Shown here: positions 54,608 through 63,696 of the stretch, in pieces
Layout of the letters: every line of letters begins with the position of its first letter
Position numbering within the stretch: the first letter of the stretch is position 1
Assembly (NCBI RefSeq): GCF_005502885.1
Contig: NZ_SCMR01000001.1
Coordinates: 372,001 to 436,000, forward strand
Origin: Microbacterium sp. 2FI
GTDB taxonomy: Bacteria; Actinomycetota; Actinomycetes; Actinomycetales; Microbacteriaceae
Reading direction: 5' to 3'
DNA length: 64,000 bases
Made by a program: the position numbers and the translations under genes
The notes under the pieces: model-generated
The model's input: only the letters and a program-made list of their open reading frames with translations
Database searches by the model: none
Told to the model about the DNA's origin: nothing

Positions 54608-55690
54608 ATGCAGCAGATGGATGGCACAGCAGACAGCCCTGAGCTGGAGCAGCTGTACCGCGACTTCGAGTCGAACGGGCTGGCGCCGTTGTGGACCCAG
54701 CGCGACGACCTCATGCCGTTCACCCCCGCGCCCGTCGCCAAGCCGCACGTCTGGCGCTGGGAGACGCTGTTCGACATCGCGGAGCGTTCCGGTGAGCTGG
54801 TGCCGGTCGGCCGGGGCGGGGAGCGCCGCGCGATCGGACTGGTGAACCCGGGTCTCCCCGGAACCGCCTACGCAACGCCCACGCTCTGGTGTGCGATCCA
54901 GTATCTCGGCGGCTTCGAGACGGCGCCGGAGCACCGCCACAGCCAGAATGCCTTCCGCTTCGTCGTCGAGGGTGAAGGGGTCTGGACGGTGGTCAACGGC
55001 GATCCGGTCCGCATGAGCCGCGGCGACCTGCTGCTGACTCCCGGGTGGAACTTCCACGGCCACCATAACGACACCGCCGAGCCCATGGCCTGGATCGACG
55101 GGCTGGACATCCCGTTCTCCAGCTACGCAGACGTCGGCTTCTTCGAGTTCGGTTCCGAGCGGGTGACCGACGAGGCATCGCCTGAGGTCTCTCGTGCCGA
55201 GCGACTGTGGGCGCACCCCGGTCTGCGACCGCTGTCGGGGCTGGACGACAAGGTCAGCTCACCCCTCGCCGCGTATCGCTGGGAGTACACGGATGCCGCA
55301 CTCCGCGAGCAGCTGAAGCTCGAAGACGAGGGCTACCCGGCGACCGTCGAGCAAGGTCATGCTGCTGTCCGGTTCGTGAACCCGACCACCGGCGGTGACG
55401 TCATGCCCACGATCCGCTGCGAGTTCCACCGGATCCGTGAAGGGTTCGAGACCCCCGTGCGTCACGAGGTCGGGTCTTCCGTCTGGCAGGTGTTCGAGGG
55501 ACGCGGGTCGGTGGTCCTGGGAGAGACGGAGCACCACGTCCAGAAGGGCGATCTCTTCGTGGTGCCGAGCTGGGTGCCCTGGTCGCTGCGCGCCGAGACC
55601 GAGTTCGATCTCTTCCGATTCAACGACGGACCCATCATCGACCGGCTCGGGTTCGCGCGGGTCTACATCCCCAGCAAGGACAACCACTGA
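54608..55690 (+). CDS. sdgD: gentisate 1,2-dioxygenase
   Basis: Iron(II) ring-cleaving enzyme that opens gentisate to maleylpyruvate. The 360 residues form a double cupin: the first with His109 and His111 (PEHRHSQNAFRFVVEGEG) and His150 (NFHGHHND) as Fe ligands, the second cupin in the C-terminal half around PVRHEVGSSVWQVFEGRG. The start LYRDFESNGLAPLWTQRDDLMPFTP and Arg-rich sequence match gentisate/salicylate dioxygenases. AGAGAGGAAC gives its ribosome site. The next two genes complete the gentisate route. Confidence 0.94.
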   Translation: MQQMDGTADSPELEQLYRDFESNGLAPLWTQRDDLMPFTPAPVAKPHVWRWETLFDIAERSGELVPVGRGGERRAIGLVNPGLPGTAYATPTLWCAIQYLGGFETAPEHRHSQNAFRFVVEGEGVWTVVNGDPVRMSRGDLLLTPGWNFHGHHNDTAEPMAWIDGLDIPFSSYADVGFFEFGSERVTDEASPEVSRAERLWAHPGLRPLSGLDDKVSSPLAAYRWEYTDAALREQLKLEDEGYPATVEQGHAAVRFVNPTTGGDVMPTIRCEFHRIREGFETPVRHEVGSSVWQVFEGRGSVVLGETEHHVQKGDLFVVPSWVPWSLRAETEFDLFRFNDGPIIDRLGFARVYIPSKDNH

Positions 55691-56526
55691 TGCGACTGGC
55701 GACACTTCGCAAAACCGCTGGAACGACCGCGGTCCGCGCCGACGGCGACACGATTGTCGAGATCCCCGATGCGGCAGATGTCGGCGCGCTGCTGCAGGAT
55801 CCCCGCTGGCGAGATCGGGCGCTGCGCGCCGACGGCGCCGTTCACAACGCGGCGGCGCTTGCCTCGGGGTCCTGGGCGCCCGTCGTGCCGAATCCCGGCA
55901 AGATCATCTGCGTCGGGCTCAACTACCGCAACCACATCCTCGAAATGGGTCGCGATCTGCCCGAGTACCCCACGCTCTTCGCGAAGTACCCCGAAGCACT
56001 GATCGGCCCCTTCGACGACCTCGTCCTCCCAGCGGTCGCGGCAGACGCGGTCGACTGGGAGGCCGAGCTCGCCGTCGTCATCGGATCTACGGTCCGCAAC
56101 GCCGATGACGCCGCTGCGGCGGAGGCGATCGCCGGATACTCGATCATCAACGACGTCACCATGCGGGACTATCAGTACCGCACGCCTGAGTGGTTCCAAG
56201 GCAAGACGTTCGAGGCGACCGCGCCGTTCGGTCCGGTGCTCGTCACCGCAGACGAGTTCGCCTTGGGCGGTGTCCTCCGCGCCGAGGTCGACGGCGAGGT
56301 CGTGCAGCAGTCATCCACCGACGACCTGGTGTTCGACCCGGCCGCGCTCGTGTCGTATATCTCCCGCATCCTGACGTTGAAGCCGGGGGATGTGATCGCG
56401 ACGGGCACCCCCGGTGGCGTCGGCCACGCTCGCAAGCCCGCTCGCTACCTGACGGCCGGTTCGACGCTGCTCACCGCCGTCGAGGGAATCGGCGAACTTC
56501 GCAATCGCGTCGTCTCGGAGGAGTGA
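55690..56526 (+). CDS. fumarylpyruvate hydrolase (FAH family)
   Basis: The ATG shares its A with the dioxygenase stop (TGATG). The 278 residues carry the FAH fold: VGLNYRNHILEMG, FAKYPEALIGPFDDLVLP, DWEAELAVVIG with metal-binding Glu, DVTMRDYQYRTPEWFQGKTFEATAPFGP, and GDVIATGTPGGVGHAR. In this context it should split fumarylpyruvate to fumarate and pyruvate after isomerisation. Confidence 0.93.
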   Translation: MRLATLRKTAGTTAVRADGDTIVEIPDAADVGALLQDPRWRDRALRADGAVHNAAALASGSWAPVVPNPGKIICVGLNYRNHILEMGRDLPEYPTLFAKYPEALIGPFDDLVLPAVAADAVDWEAELAVVIGSTVRNADDAAAAEAIAGYSIINDVTMRDYQYRTPEWFQGKTFEATAPFGPVLVTADEFALGGVLRAEVDGEVVQQSSTDDLVFDPAALVSYISRILTLKPGDVIATGTPGGVGHARKPARYLTAGSTLLTAVEGIGELRNRVVSEE

Positions 56527-56529
56527 ACG

Positions 56530-57291
56530 ATGCCGGCGCGCACAGACAACGTCACCGACCCACGGCTCGTGGCCTCGTTGCTGTTGATGCGTCGTGGCCA
56601 GGCATATTGGGCGCGCAGCTTGGCCGAACTCGCCGACGACCGATTCGACGAGCCGTCGCTGCTGCCGGGGTGGTCGAGGCGTCACCTCGTCGCCCACGTG
56701 GGATTCAACGCGCGGGCCGTGGCACGCCTCGTCGAGTGGGCCCGCACCGGCGTTGAGAATCCGATGTACGCGTCCGATACCCAGCGCGCCGAGGAGATCG
56801 AGTTCGGAGCGACACTGCCGGTCGAGGCGCTGCGCCATCTCGCAGCCCACGCGGCCGTGCACCTCGACGTCGAGTGGCGTGACCTGCCGGAAGCGGCGTG
56901 GTCGCATGAAGTGCGCACCGCGCAGGGCAGGCTGGTGCCGGCATCCGAAACCGTCTGGATCCGCACCCGCGAGGTGTGGATCCATGCGGTCGACCTTCGC
57001 AACGGTGCGAGCGTGCGCGACTTCCCGCCCGAGCTGCACGATCTTCTCCTGGACGATCTCATCCGGGTATGGACGCGAAAAGGGGTCGCCACAGAACGGA
57101 GTATCGTCCTGGAACCGGTCGACCGCGCCGAAACGTTCGTTCTCGACGCTGTCGGGCAAGGCACCGGTCGCGATCCGCTGGTGGTCAGAGGCACTGCCGC
57201 TGACCTCGTCGGCTGGGGGACTGGCCGCTCCGCCCGGGGTGTGGTCGCCGCTGACGGCGGGGCGCCCCCGAAAGCACCGACATGGCTGTGA
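56530..57291 (+). CDS. maleylpyruvate isomerase, mycothiol-dependent
   Basis: A 253-residue DinB/MDMPI-fold enzyme that turns maleylpyruvate into fumarylpyruvate with mycothiol. Zinc ligands fit the corynebacterial enzyme: His56 (RHLVAHVGFN), Glu148 and His152 (TREVWIHAVDL). The C-terminal domain includes VVRGTAADLVGWGTGR. The mycothiol-type isomerase, in place of the glutathione type, agrees with an actinobacterial host. Three nt after the hydrolase gene. Confidence 0.93.
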   Translation: MPARTDNVTDPRLVASLLLMRRGQAYWARSLAELADDRFDEPSLLPGWSRRHLVAHVGFNARAVARLVEWARTGVENPMYASDTQRAEEIEFGATLPVEALRHLAAHAAVHLDVEWRDLPEAAWSHEVRTAQGRLVPASETVWIRTREVWIHAVDLRNGASVRDFPPELHDLLLDDLIRVWTRKGVATERSIVLEPVDRAETFVLDAVGQGTGRDPLVVRGTAADLVGWGTGRSARGVVAADGGAPPKAPTWL

Positions 57292-57303
57292 GAAAGGGAA
57301 GAG

Positions 57304-57906
57304 ATGTTCATCGATGCGGGAACGCTTGATCCGGCTGGGACCTACCGACTGCTCGTCGGCTCCGTCGTCCCCCGACCGATCGCGTGGGTGACGTCCGGCA
57401 TCTCGCCCAGACCGGTCAACCTCGCGCCGTTCAGTTCGTTCGCGTGGGTCAGTCAGCATCCGGCGATGCTCGGGTTCACCATCAATCGCCGCCCGACCGG
57501 TCGCAAGGACACGATCCGGAACATCGAAGAGGACGGCGAATACGTCGTGAACATCGCGGGCGACGCGATGCTGAACGACCTGCATGCGAGCTCGCAGTGG
57601 CACGGGCCTGACGTGAGCGAGATCGACGTGCTGGGCCTTGACCTGCTGCCCTCGACGATCATCAGCGTTCCCCGGCTCGCAGGCGTCCCCATCAGCATGG
57701 AATGCGTCCACCACCAGACCATCCAGTTCAGCCCGACCGGGGGCGAGTTCGTGGTGGGACGGGTCGTGGGGTGGCACATCGCCGACGAGGTGATGGTCGA
57801 CGGACGTATCGACACCGAGCTGGTGCGCCCTCTGGGCAGGCTTGCCGGCCCCCGATACTCGCGGCTCGGCGAGGTCACCGAGCTGCCGCCTGTCCCCGGG
57901 GGTTGA
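57304..57906 (+). CDS. flavin reductase-like FMN-binding protein
   Basis: The 200-residue protein is of the flavin-reductase/DIM6-NTAB family: LLVGSVVPRPIAWVTSG, NLAPFSSFAWVSQHPAMLGF, KDTIRNIEEDGEYVVNI, and the C-terminal LGRLAGPRYSRLGEV. Members reduce FMN with NAD(P)H for monooxygenases, or act as NADH:FMN oxidoreductases. It may supply reduced flavin, or reduce a pathway intermediate. Last gene of the gentisate operon; 12 nt after the isomerase. Confidence 0.88.
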   Translation: MFIDAGTLDPAGTYRLLVGSVVPRPIAWVTSGISPRPVNLAPFSSFAWVSQHPAMLGFTINRRPTGRKDTIRNIEEDGEYVVNIAGDAMLNDLHASSQWHGPDVSEIDVLGLDLLPSTIISVPRLAGVPISMECVHHQTIQFSPTGGEFVVGRVVGWHIADEVMVDGRIDTELVRPLGRLAGPRYSRLGEVTELPPVPGG

Positions 57907-58166
57907 CCCAAGGCCGAGGCGATTCCGCAAATGTCGAGTGAGGTGACCCGATACGCCGCGTAGCGCACGGTCGCGGCCTCGCGCGCTCCGGCGAGTTCGA
58001 GAACGCATTTTGTGCTGTCCAAAGCCGACCGCGAGCTGCTGGTCGGAATCAGAAACGCGAGTCTCCATCAGACCCAGGGCGCTTCATCGACCCCTCGCGT
58101 CCAAAGACGCGGCGACTAGTCCTCATCGAGAAGCGCATGAATGGGTACGAGTCCACGCGGACCAAG

Positions 58167-58194
58167 GGCCGGACCCCCCGAGGAGGGTCCGACC
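58167..58194 (-). terminator. hairpin after the minus-strand hydrolase
   Basis: CGGACCC and GGGTCCG (extended by neighbouring pairs) form a stem of seven to ten bp with an 8-nt loop, nine bases after the hydrolase stop and facing the gentisate operon. It lacks a T-tract. The region 57907-58202 has no gene and otherwise nothing recognised. Confidence 0.45.
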
Positions 58195-58202
58195 CCAATC
58201 GG

Positions 58203-58901
58203 TCATCGCGTGACGAGGCTGGTCACCGCGGCGGCCGCCGTGCGAACAAGGTCCGTGACCACGTTGGGCTGGGACACGTAGATTGCATGGCTTCCCGGTG
58301 TCTGAGCTACTGTCGCCCCGATGCGTTCGGCCATTGTCGCCTGGGCTGCGGGCGGGATCATGCGGTCCTCGGTGACGTGGAGGTACCAGCTGGGCTTCAC
58401 TCGCCACGCGGCCTCGCTGATGGTGCCGCCGAGAGCGTTGAGTCCCCAGGGCACTTGCGAGTCGGCCATGAACGCCGCGTCCTCGGCAGACACGTCGCCG
58501 GCGAATGAGTCGTGGAACTTGTCGCGGTCGAGGAAGAGGAATCCATCGACCGGGGGAAGGATCGGCGGCTGAGGGCCGTCGGTTGGGAAGGTGCCGATGA
58601 GCGAGTTCACCGATTCGCCTTGATCGGGAGCGAACGCGGTGATGTAGACGAGCGCTGCGACCTTTTCGTGCGTGCCCGCTTCGGTGATGACCGCGCCGCC
58701 GTAGGAGTGGCCGACGAGAACGACGGGGCCGTCGACGGCATCGAGCACCGCCCGTGTGGTGGCGTCGTCGTCGGCGAGCGAGGTTGTGCCATTCTGTACG
58801 ACGCGGACTTCGAATCCGCTGGCGCGCAGTTCTTTGTAGACGCCGTGCCAGCCGGATCCGTCGACGAATCCTCCGTGGACGAGAACGATGGTGGGGTTCA
58901 T
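58203..58901 (-). CDS. alpha/beta hydrolase
   Basis: From the ATG at 58901 (AAGGAG before it) the protein has 232 residues: oxyanion LVHGGFVDGSGWH, elbow VGHSYGGAVI, catalytic His in PGSHAIYVSQP, acid in TEDRMIPP. It belongs to the small Abhydrolase_6 group that includes plant-type methyl-salicylate esterases and many unassigned bacterial enzymes. Sitting beside a gentisate operon it could hydrolyse an ester of the same pathway, but that is only a guess. Confidence 0.85.
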   Translation of the reverse strand: MNPTIVLVHGGFVDGSGWHGVYKELRASGFEVRVVQNGTTSLADDDATTRAVLDAVDGPVVLVGHSYGGAVITEAGTHEKVAALVYITAFAPDQGESVNSLIGTFPTDGPQPPILPPVDGFLFLDRDKFHDSFAGDVSAEDAAFMADSQVPWGLNALGGTISEAAWRVKPSWYLHVTEDRMIPPAAQATMAERIGATVAQTPGSHAIYVSQPNVVTDLVRTAAAAVTSLVTR

Positions 58902-58978
58902 GGGTGACTCCTTGTCGGTTGGGGTACCACCGAACCTAGGGATCACGTTCACCCGAGGAATCCGTCAGATGACGTAAG

Positions 58979-61732
58979 TCATTGACGCAACTGCGCCGTG
59001 GGCCGATCCAGCGCATCACGGAGCGCACCGCGGGATGTGATGCCGAGCTTGGGATACACATGCGAAAGGTGCGTGGACACGGTTCTCGGTGATAGGAACA
59101 GGCGCGTCGCGATCTCCTTGTTGCTCAGACCGGTCGCCGCAAGCTCCGCAATCGCCGACTCCTGAGCTGTGAGCGTTTCGGTCCGCGGCTCACTGCCACC
59201 GGCGGCGCGGAGCTCTCGATGCGCACGGTCGAGCCAGGGGAGCGCCTGCAGGCGGCGAAAAGCGTCCGCTGCCGCCGATAACTGAACTCGCGCGTCGTTC
59301 GCGGCGTGCTCGCGGCGCAGCTGCTCACCGTAGACGAGCTGAACTCGTGCGCGGTCGAACACCCAGCGCTGGCTGTCGGGAGTGCCCAGCGATCGGTCGA
59401 ACTCGTCGCGCCATCGCTTCGGGTTGGTGAGCCCACGTGCGGCGGTCACCAGAAGGTGAAGCCGTGAGGAGTGATCCGCGAGTCCGGCCTCGTCGGCGGC
59501 TTGCACGTGCGCGGCGGCTTCGCGGCTGCGCCCCGCGCGCGCGGAGGCCTCGACGAGATCGAAGACGAGCCAGACCGCGTGCGGCAGGAATGGCTGGAGG
59601 GTGCCGGCCGGGCTGATGGAAGCGGCGTGACGGTACGCGATCTCGAAGTTCCCTTCCGAGAGGGCGAGGATGCAGCGAATGTGCGATGCGTACGCGGCCA
59701 ATGTGTATAGGCGCCGCGGTGCGGCCCACAGCAAGAGCTGTTCCGCCGCCGCGTCGGCAGCTTGCCGTCTGCCCCTGGATGCGTCCACAAGTCCGCGCAG
59801 GAATCGCCCCGGCGCGGCCGTGAGCGCGTAGCCGCGTTCGATGGAGAGGCGGAGGCCGTCGTCTGTCAGAGATTCGAGGTCGTCCCACTCCCCGGTGAAA
59901 TAGGCGTCATTCGCGAGGAGGAAGAGTGCCTCGATCTCCTTCGCGACGGCGCCGCCACGTTGACCGTCGTCGATCACGCGGGCGAGCGGGTCGCGTGCCT
60001 GCGCGATCCGGTCGAGGTACGCGCCGGCGGTCGCGATCCTCGTGATCCGCACCGGGTCCGCGGTGAACCGCAGGTCGTCGAGCGCTGATTCGAGCTGGCG
60101 GATCTCGCCTCCCTCGATCCGCGCGGGATCGGTGAACGCACGATCGAGCAGGGTGAGGGTGTCGGGCAGTGGGGTAGCGAGACGGGATAGCTGACGGCGG
60201 GTTTCCAGCGAGAAAGCCGGACGCGCAGCATAGAACCCGACGAAAACGAGCGTGTGCAGTGCCTCCACGACCGCCTCATCAGCCGAGTCGAGCGGATCAG
60301 GAAGAGCATCGAGCGCCGCGACAAGAAGCCGCTGCGCGGTCGACGCATCTCCCTCGCCGCTAAGGAGCTGATAGGCGGCGGCGATGACGGCATCCAGCGA
60401 AGGAGGGGACTCAGTCTCGGCTTGAGCTGCCGCAACCAGAGCAGAACCCGCATGCAATGCACCGGTGACAAGAGATCCGAGGTATGCGGCTCGCGCCACC
60501 CGCCGCGCGCGGTCGCGGGGTGAGGGGCTGAGTTCGGCGGCGCGAAGCATCGCTGCCGTCGCGCGCGTGCTGTTGCCGGTGTGGAGCAGATCATCGGAGG
60601 CTGTCTCAAGCATCGCGGCGATATGCTCGTCCGGCGATGTGGTGGACTGCCCCAGGTGCCATGCTCGCCGGTTCGGGTCGTCTATGAAGGCTTGAGCGAG
60701 GGCTTCGTGGGCACGTTGCCGTTCCTCACGGGTGGACAGTTCGACGACGGCGGAGCGGATCAGCGGATGCCGGAACTCCATTCGTCCTGACCGCGGGTTT
60801 CGACGCAGGATCCCCGCCTTCTCGGCCGGGGGCAGATCCAGGCGTCCCTCCGGAGTGGCCATGCAACGGTCGATCGTCAGACTGCTTTCCGCACCCGCCA
60901 GCACAACGAACAGAAGCATCTCCCGCGTCCTGGCGGGAAGATCGCGGAGGCGGTCGGAGTACACGGAAGTGAGCCGATTGGACAGCGGAAGCGCATCGGG
61001 GATTGGGGCGGCGGTCGTGTCGAATGCTGCTGGCAGGTCGAGCAGCGCGAGCGGATTGCCACGGGCCGCCGAGTGGATGCGCTGGCGCACGTTCGGAGCG
61101 AGTGCGGGGAATCTGCTGACCAGCAGGAGATCGGCATCCCCATCCGACAGAGGTTCCACGATGTGCGCGTCGTATCCGCTCCGGACAAACACGTTCTCAA
61201 GTTCAGACCGCGCGGCGACGATCAGTCGCACGTCGTCGTCGTCGAGTCGGCGCGCGAGATAGGTGAACGCCATCGCGCTGGCAAAGTCCAGCCAAGGCAC
61301 GTCGTCGATCACGATCAGGAGTGGCCTCGTCTGCGCGAACTGCCTCACCAGCGCGAGCGTGGCTGCGCCGGCGATGAGCTGCGTGGGTGGCGGACCGGCC
61401 TGCAGCCCGCAGATCACAGCGATCGCTGTTCGGTGCAACTCCTCAAGCTCGGGAAGAATGTCCAAAAGGGGGTGCAACATCTGATTGAGGGACCAGAAGG
61501 GAAGGTCGGCCTCATACTGAAGTGCCGTGGCGCGAACGACCGCCCAACCCGCGGACTCGCCGACCTCGGCAGCCGCATCGAGCAGGACGGACTTGCCCAC
61601 GCCCGGTTCACCGCTCAGCACGAGCACCGGCGACGCGGGATCGGCCTCGAGGAGATGCTCGACCAATGCGAGCTCCGTGTGTCGTCCCACCAGCAAGATG
61701 ATCACCACCGTCGCGGAATGCGCTCCCGCCAT
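58979..61732 (-). CDS. LuxR family (LAL-type) regulator with AAA ATPase
   Basis: A 917-residue large ATP-binding LuxR regulator. N-terminal ATPase: VGRHTELALVEHLLE and Walker A GEPGVGKS at 41-48, Walker B in LLIVIDDVPWLD. A long TPR-like middle follows, and the C-terminus carries the LuxR HTH LTAQESAIAELAATGLSNKEIATRLFLSPRTVSTHLSHVYPKLG. Such proteins are activators that sense a ligand with the middle domain (MalT-like). It is downstream of paaI-paaK on the same strand (gap 42 nt) and may regulate one of the flanking aromatic clusters. Confidence 0.92.
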   Translation of the reverse strand: MAGAHSATVVIILLVGRHTELALVEHLLEADPASPVLVLSGEPGVGKSVLLDAAAEVGESAGWAVVRATALQYEADLPFWSLNQMLHPLLDILPELEELHRTAIAVICGLQAGPPPTQLIAGAATLALVRQFAQTRPLLIVIDDVPWLDFASAMAFTYLARRLDDDDVRLIVAARSELENVFVRSGYDAHIVEPLSDGDADLLLVSRFPALAPNVRQRIHSAARGNPLALLDLPAAFDTTAAPIPDALPLSNRLTSVYSDRLRDLPARTREMLLFVVLAGAESSLTIDRCMATPEGRLDLPPAEKAGILRRNPRSGRMEFRHPLIRSAVVELSTREERQRAHEALAQAFIDDPNRRAWHLGQSTTSPDEHIAAMLETASDDLLHTGNSTRATAAMLRAAELSPSPRDRARRVARAAYLGSLVTGALHAGSALVAAAQAETESPPSLDAVIAAAYQLLSGEGDASTAQRLLVAALDALPDPLDSADEAVVEALHTLVFVGFYAARPAFSLETRRQLSRLATPLPDTLTLLDRAFTDPARIEGGEIRQLESALDDLRFTADPVRITRIATAGAYLDRIAQARDPLARVIDDGQRGGAVAKEIEALFLLANDAYFTGEWDDLESLTDDGLRLSIERGYALTAAPGRFLRGLVDASRGRRQAADAAAEQLLLWAAPRRLYTLAAYASHIRCILALSEGNFEIAYRHAASISPAGTLQPFLPHAVWLVFDLVEASARAGRSREAAAHVQAADEAGLADHSSRLHLLVTAARGLTNPKRWRDEFDRSLGTPDSQRWVFDRARVQLVYGEQLRREHAANDARVQLSAAADAFRRLQALPWLDRAHRELRAAGGSEPRTETLTAQESAIAELAATGLSNKEIATRLFLSPRTVSTHLSHVYPKLGITSRGALRDALDRPTAQLRQ

Positions 61733-61774
61733 CGTCCTGAGGGTAGAAGCCCTCGATCAGGCTCGCAACCGGGT

Positions 61775-63088
61775 TCAGCGGAGGTCGTACACGCGCTTGT
61801 ACTTGCCCTCGCTGCGCGGCAGCGCGCCTGGTTCCTCGAGCTGGACATCCACGCTCGTTCCGATGTGCACCTTGATCCGCTGAGCGAGGACCTTGGCTGC
61901 GGCCTCGCACGTCTCGCGGGACAGCTCGGGATGGCGCTCGATGCGGACTTTCATGGCGTCCATCCGACCGTTCTTGGAGAGCTCGAGGATGAAGTGGGGG
62001 GTCAGGGTCTCGATGCCGAGCACGATCTCCTCGATCTGGGTCGGGAACAGGTTCACACCGCGGAGGATGATCATGTCGTCATTGCGTCCCGTGATCTTTT
62101 CGATGCGCCGCATACCCGGGCGGGCCGTACCTGGCAGGAGGCGAGTGAGGTCGCGCGTGCGGTAGCGCAGGACGGGGAAAGCCTCCTTGGTGAGTGAGGT
62201 GAACACCAGTTCGCCGCGCTCGCCATCGGGAAGGGGCGCCCCGTCCTCGCCGATGATCTCGGGGAGGAAGTGGTCTTCCCAGATGTGTGGGCCGTCCTTG
62301 GTCTCGACACACTCATTGCCTACGCCGGGACCCATCACTTCGCTGAGCCCGTAGATGTCGACGGCATCGATATCGAGACGGCGTTCGAGTTCCAACCGCA
62401 TCTCGTTGGTCCATGGCTCCGCACCGAGCACGGCCACCTTCAGCGAAGTCGATCGAGGATCGATACCTTGCTCCTCCATCGCGTCGGCGATCGTGAGCAG
62501 ATAACTCGGGGTGCACAGGATTGCATCGGGTTCGAAGTCGACGATGAGCTGTACTTGCCGAGCCGTCTGTCCGCCCGAGATCGGGATGGCGGTTGCGCCC
62601 AGTTTCTCGATGCCGGCATGCGCGCCGAGACCGCCGGTGAACAGGCCATACCCGTAGGCGTTGTGCACCTTCATCCCCGGCCGGATCCCACTTGCACGCA
62701 GCGACCGCGCGATCAGGCTCGCCCACCGATCGAGGTCGCCGGCGGTGTAGCCGACGACAGTCGGTCGCCCAGTCGTCCCGGACGAGGCGTGGATGCGGCG
62801 CACTTCGGTCATCGGCACGGCGAACATCCCGAACGGGTAGGTGCTGCGCAGGTCCTCCTTGGTCGTGAAGGGGAGCTTGACGATGTCGCTGAGCGTGCGT
62901 ATGTCGTCTGGGGTGACCCCCGCCTCATCGAGCTTGCGCGTATAGAGAGGCACCTGCGCATAGGCGTGGTGCACGGTCCACTGGAGTCTCTCCAGCTGCA
63001 GCGCCTCGAGCGCTGGGCGATCGAGGCGCTCCTCAGGGTCGAGCGTCAGGTCCGGGTGCGCGGCGGGAATCGTGTGGATCGTTGACAT
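61775..63088 (-). CDS. paaK: phenylacetate-CoA ligase
   Basis: Activates phenylacetate to phenylacetyl-CoA with ATP. The 437 residues include the adenylation motif IHASSGTTGRPTVVGYT, YGLSEVMGPGVGNECV (the typical PaaK motif), GELVFTSLTKEAFPVLRYRTRDLTRLLPG, GRNDDMIILRGVNLFPTQIEE, and a C-terminal lysine in SEGKYKRVYDLR. The length of about 435 matches PaaK. Fourteen nt after paaI. Confidence 0.95.
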   Translation of the reverse strand: MSTIHTIPAAHPDLTLDPEERLDRPALEALQLERLQWTVHHAYAQVPLYTRKLDEAGVTPDDIRTLSDIVKLPFTTKEDLRSTYPFGMFAVPMTEVRRIHASSGTTGRPTVVGYTAGDLDRWASLIARSLRASGIRPGMKVHNAYGYGLFTGGLGAHAGIEKLGATAIPISGGQTARQVQLIVDFEPDAILCTPSYLLTIADAMEEQGIDPRSTSLKVAVLGAEPWTNEMRLELERRLDIDAVDIYGLSEVMGPGVGNECVETKDGPHIWEDHFLPEIIGEDGAPLPDGERGELVFTSLTKEAFPVLRYRTRDLTRLLPGTARPGMRRIEKITGRNDDMIILRGVNLFPTQIEEIVLGIETLTPHFILELSKNGRMDAMKVRIERHPELSRETCEAAAKVLAQRIKVHIGTSVDVQLEEPGALPRSEGKYKRVYDLR

Positions 63089-63102
63089 GTGGGTAGTCCG
63101 GT

Positions 63103-63525
63103 TCAGTCGGTAGCCTGGCGGCGGGTGGAGATGGAGCGTCCGCGGAACTCGGCGACGACGTCGCCTGTCTCGTCGGTGACGGTGACGTCGTAGAGGCCGG
63201 TTCGGCCAGCCAGGACGCGTCGCGTTGCCTCGGCGGTGAGAACCTGACCTTCGCGTGTGGATTTCAGGAACGTGATGTCAGCGCCAGCGGCGACCGTTAC
63301 CGACTCGTCCTCGTTGCACGCGATCGCGAAGGCGGTGTCGGCGAGAGCGAAAACGAGCCCACCATGGGTGATCTCGAAGCCATTCGTCATGTCGGCGCGG
63401 ACGGGCATCGAGACGACTGCACGCGCAGGTTCGTCCACCTGGACGACCATCCCGAGGGCTGAGGATGCCCGGTCGCGTTGCATCATTTGCCGAAGGGGTG
63501 CGCGCTCACTCGCGGTTTCGGTCAT
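63103..63525 (-). CDS. paaI: phenylacetate pathway thioesterase
   Basis: A 140-residue hotdog-fold thioesterase of the PaaI group: FEITHGGLVFALADTAFAIACN with the HGG and Asp motif, and ITFLKSTREGQVLTAEA. PaaI removes stalled CoA thioesters from the phenylacetate route. The ATG at 63525 has GGAGAG seven nt upstream; the longer ATG at 63540 would place that ribosome site inside the gene. It is divergent from paaA. Confidence 0.92.
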   Translation of the reverse strand: MTETASERAPLRQMMQRDRASSALGMVVQVDEPARAVVSMPVRADMTNGFEITHGGLVFALADTAFAIACNEDESVTVAAGADITFLKSTREGQVLTAEATRRVLAGRTGLYDVTVTDETGDVVAEFRGRSISTRRQATD

Positions 63526-63575
63526 CGTCAAACTCTCCATCGAGGTATCAGGGGTGGTCTTCAGCGACGACGCCG

Positions 63576-63609
63576 ACTATACCGGATAAATGAACGCTCG
63601 TTCTGTAAA
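63576..63609. promoter_or_regulatory. paaI promoter and TetR-type operator 1
   Basis: A minus-strand TATAGT (63581-63576) lies about 17 nt from the palindrome GAACG-CT-CGTTC (63592-63603), which therefore covers the -35 region of paaI. The 19-mer TGAACGCTCGTTCTGTAAA (63591-63609) recurs at 63660. Confidence 0.65.
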
Positions 63610-63626
63610 GTCGTTTGATCGGACGA

Positions 63627-63678
63627 TTGCCGAAGATGATGTGTGGCGACTATGCTTACTGAACGATCGTTCTGTAAA
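63627..63678 (+). promoter_or_regulatory. paaA promoter and TetR-type operator 2
   Basis: TTGCCG (63627-63632), 18 nt, TATGCT (63651-63656), then TGAACGATCGTTCTGTAAA (63660-63678), in which GAACG-AT-CGTTC is a perfect palindrome over the expected start point. The pair of near-identical operators 69 bp apart suggests one TetR/PaaR-type repressor, not itself seen here, controlling both directions. Confidence 0.65.
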
Positions 63679-63696
63679 ACTCGTTAGGAGTCGATG

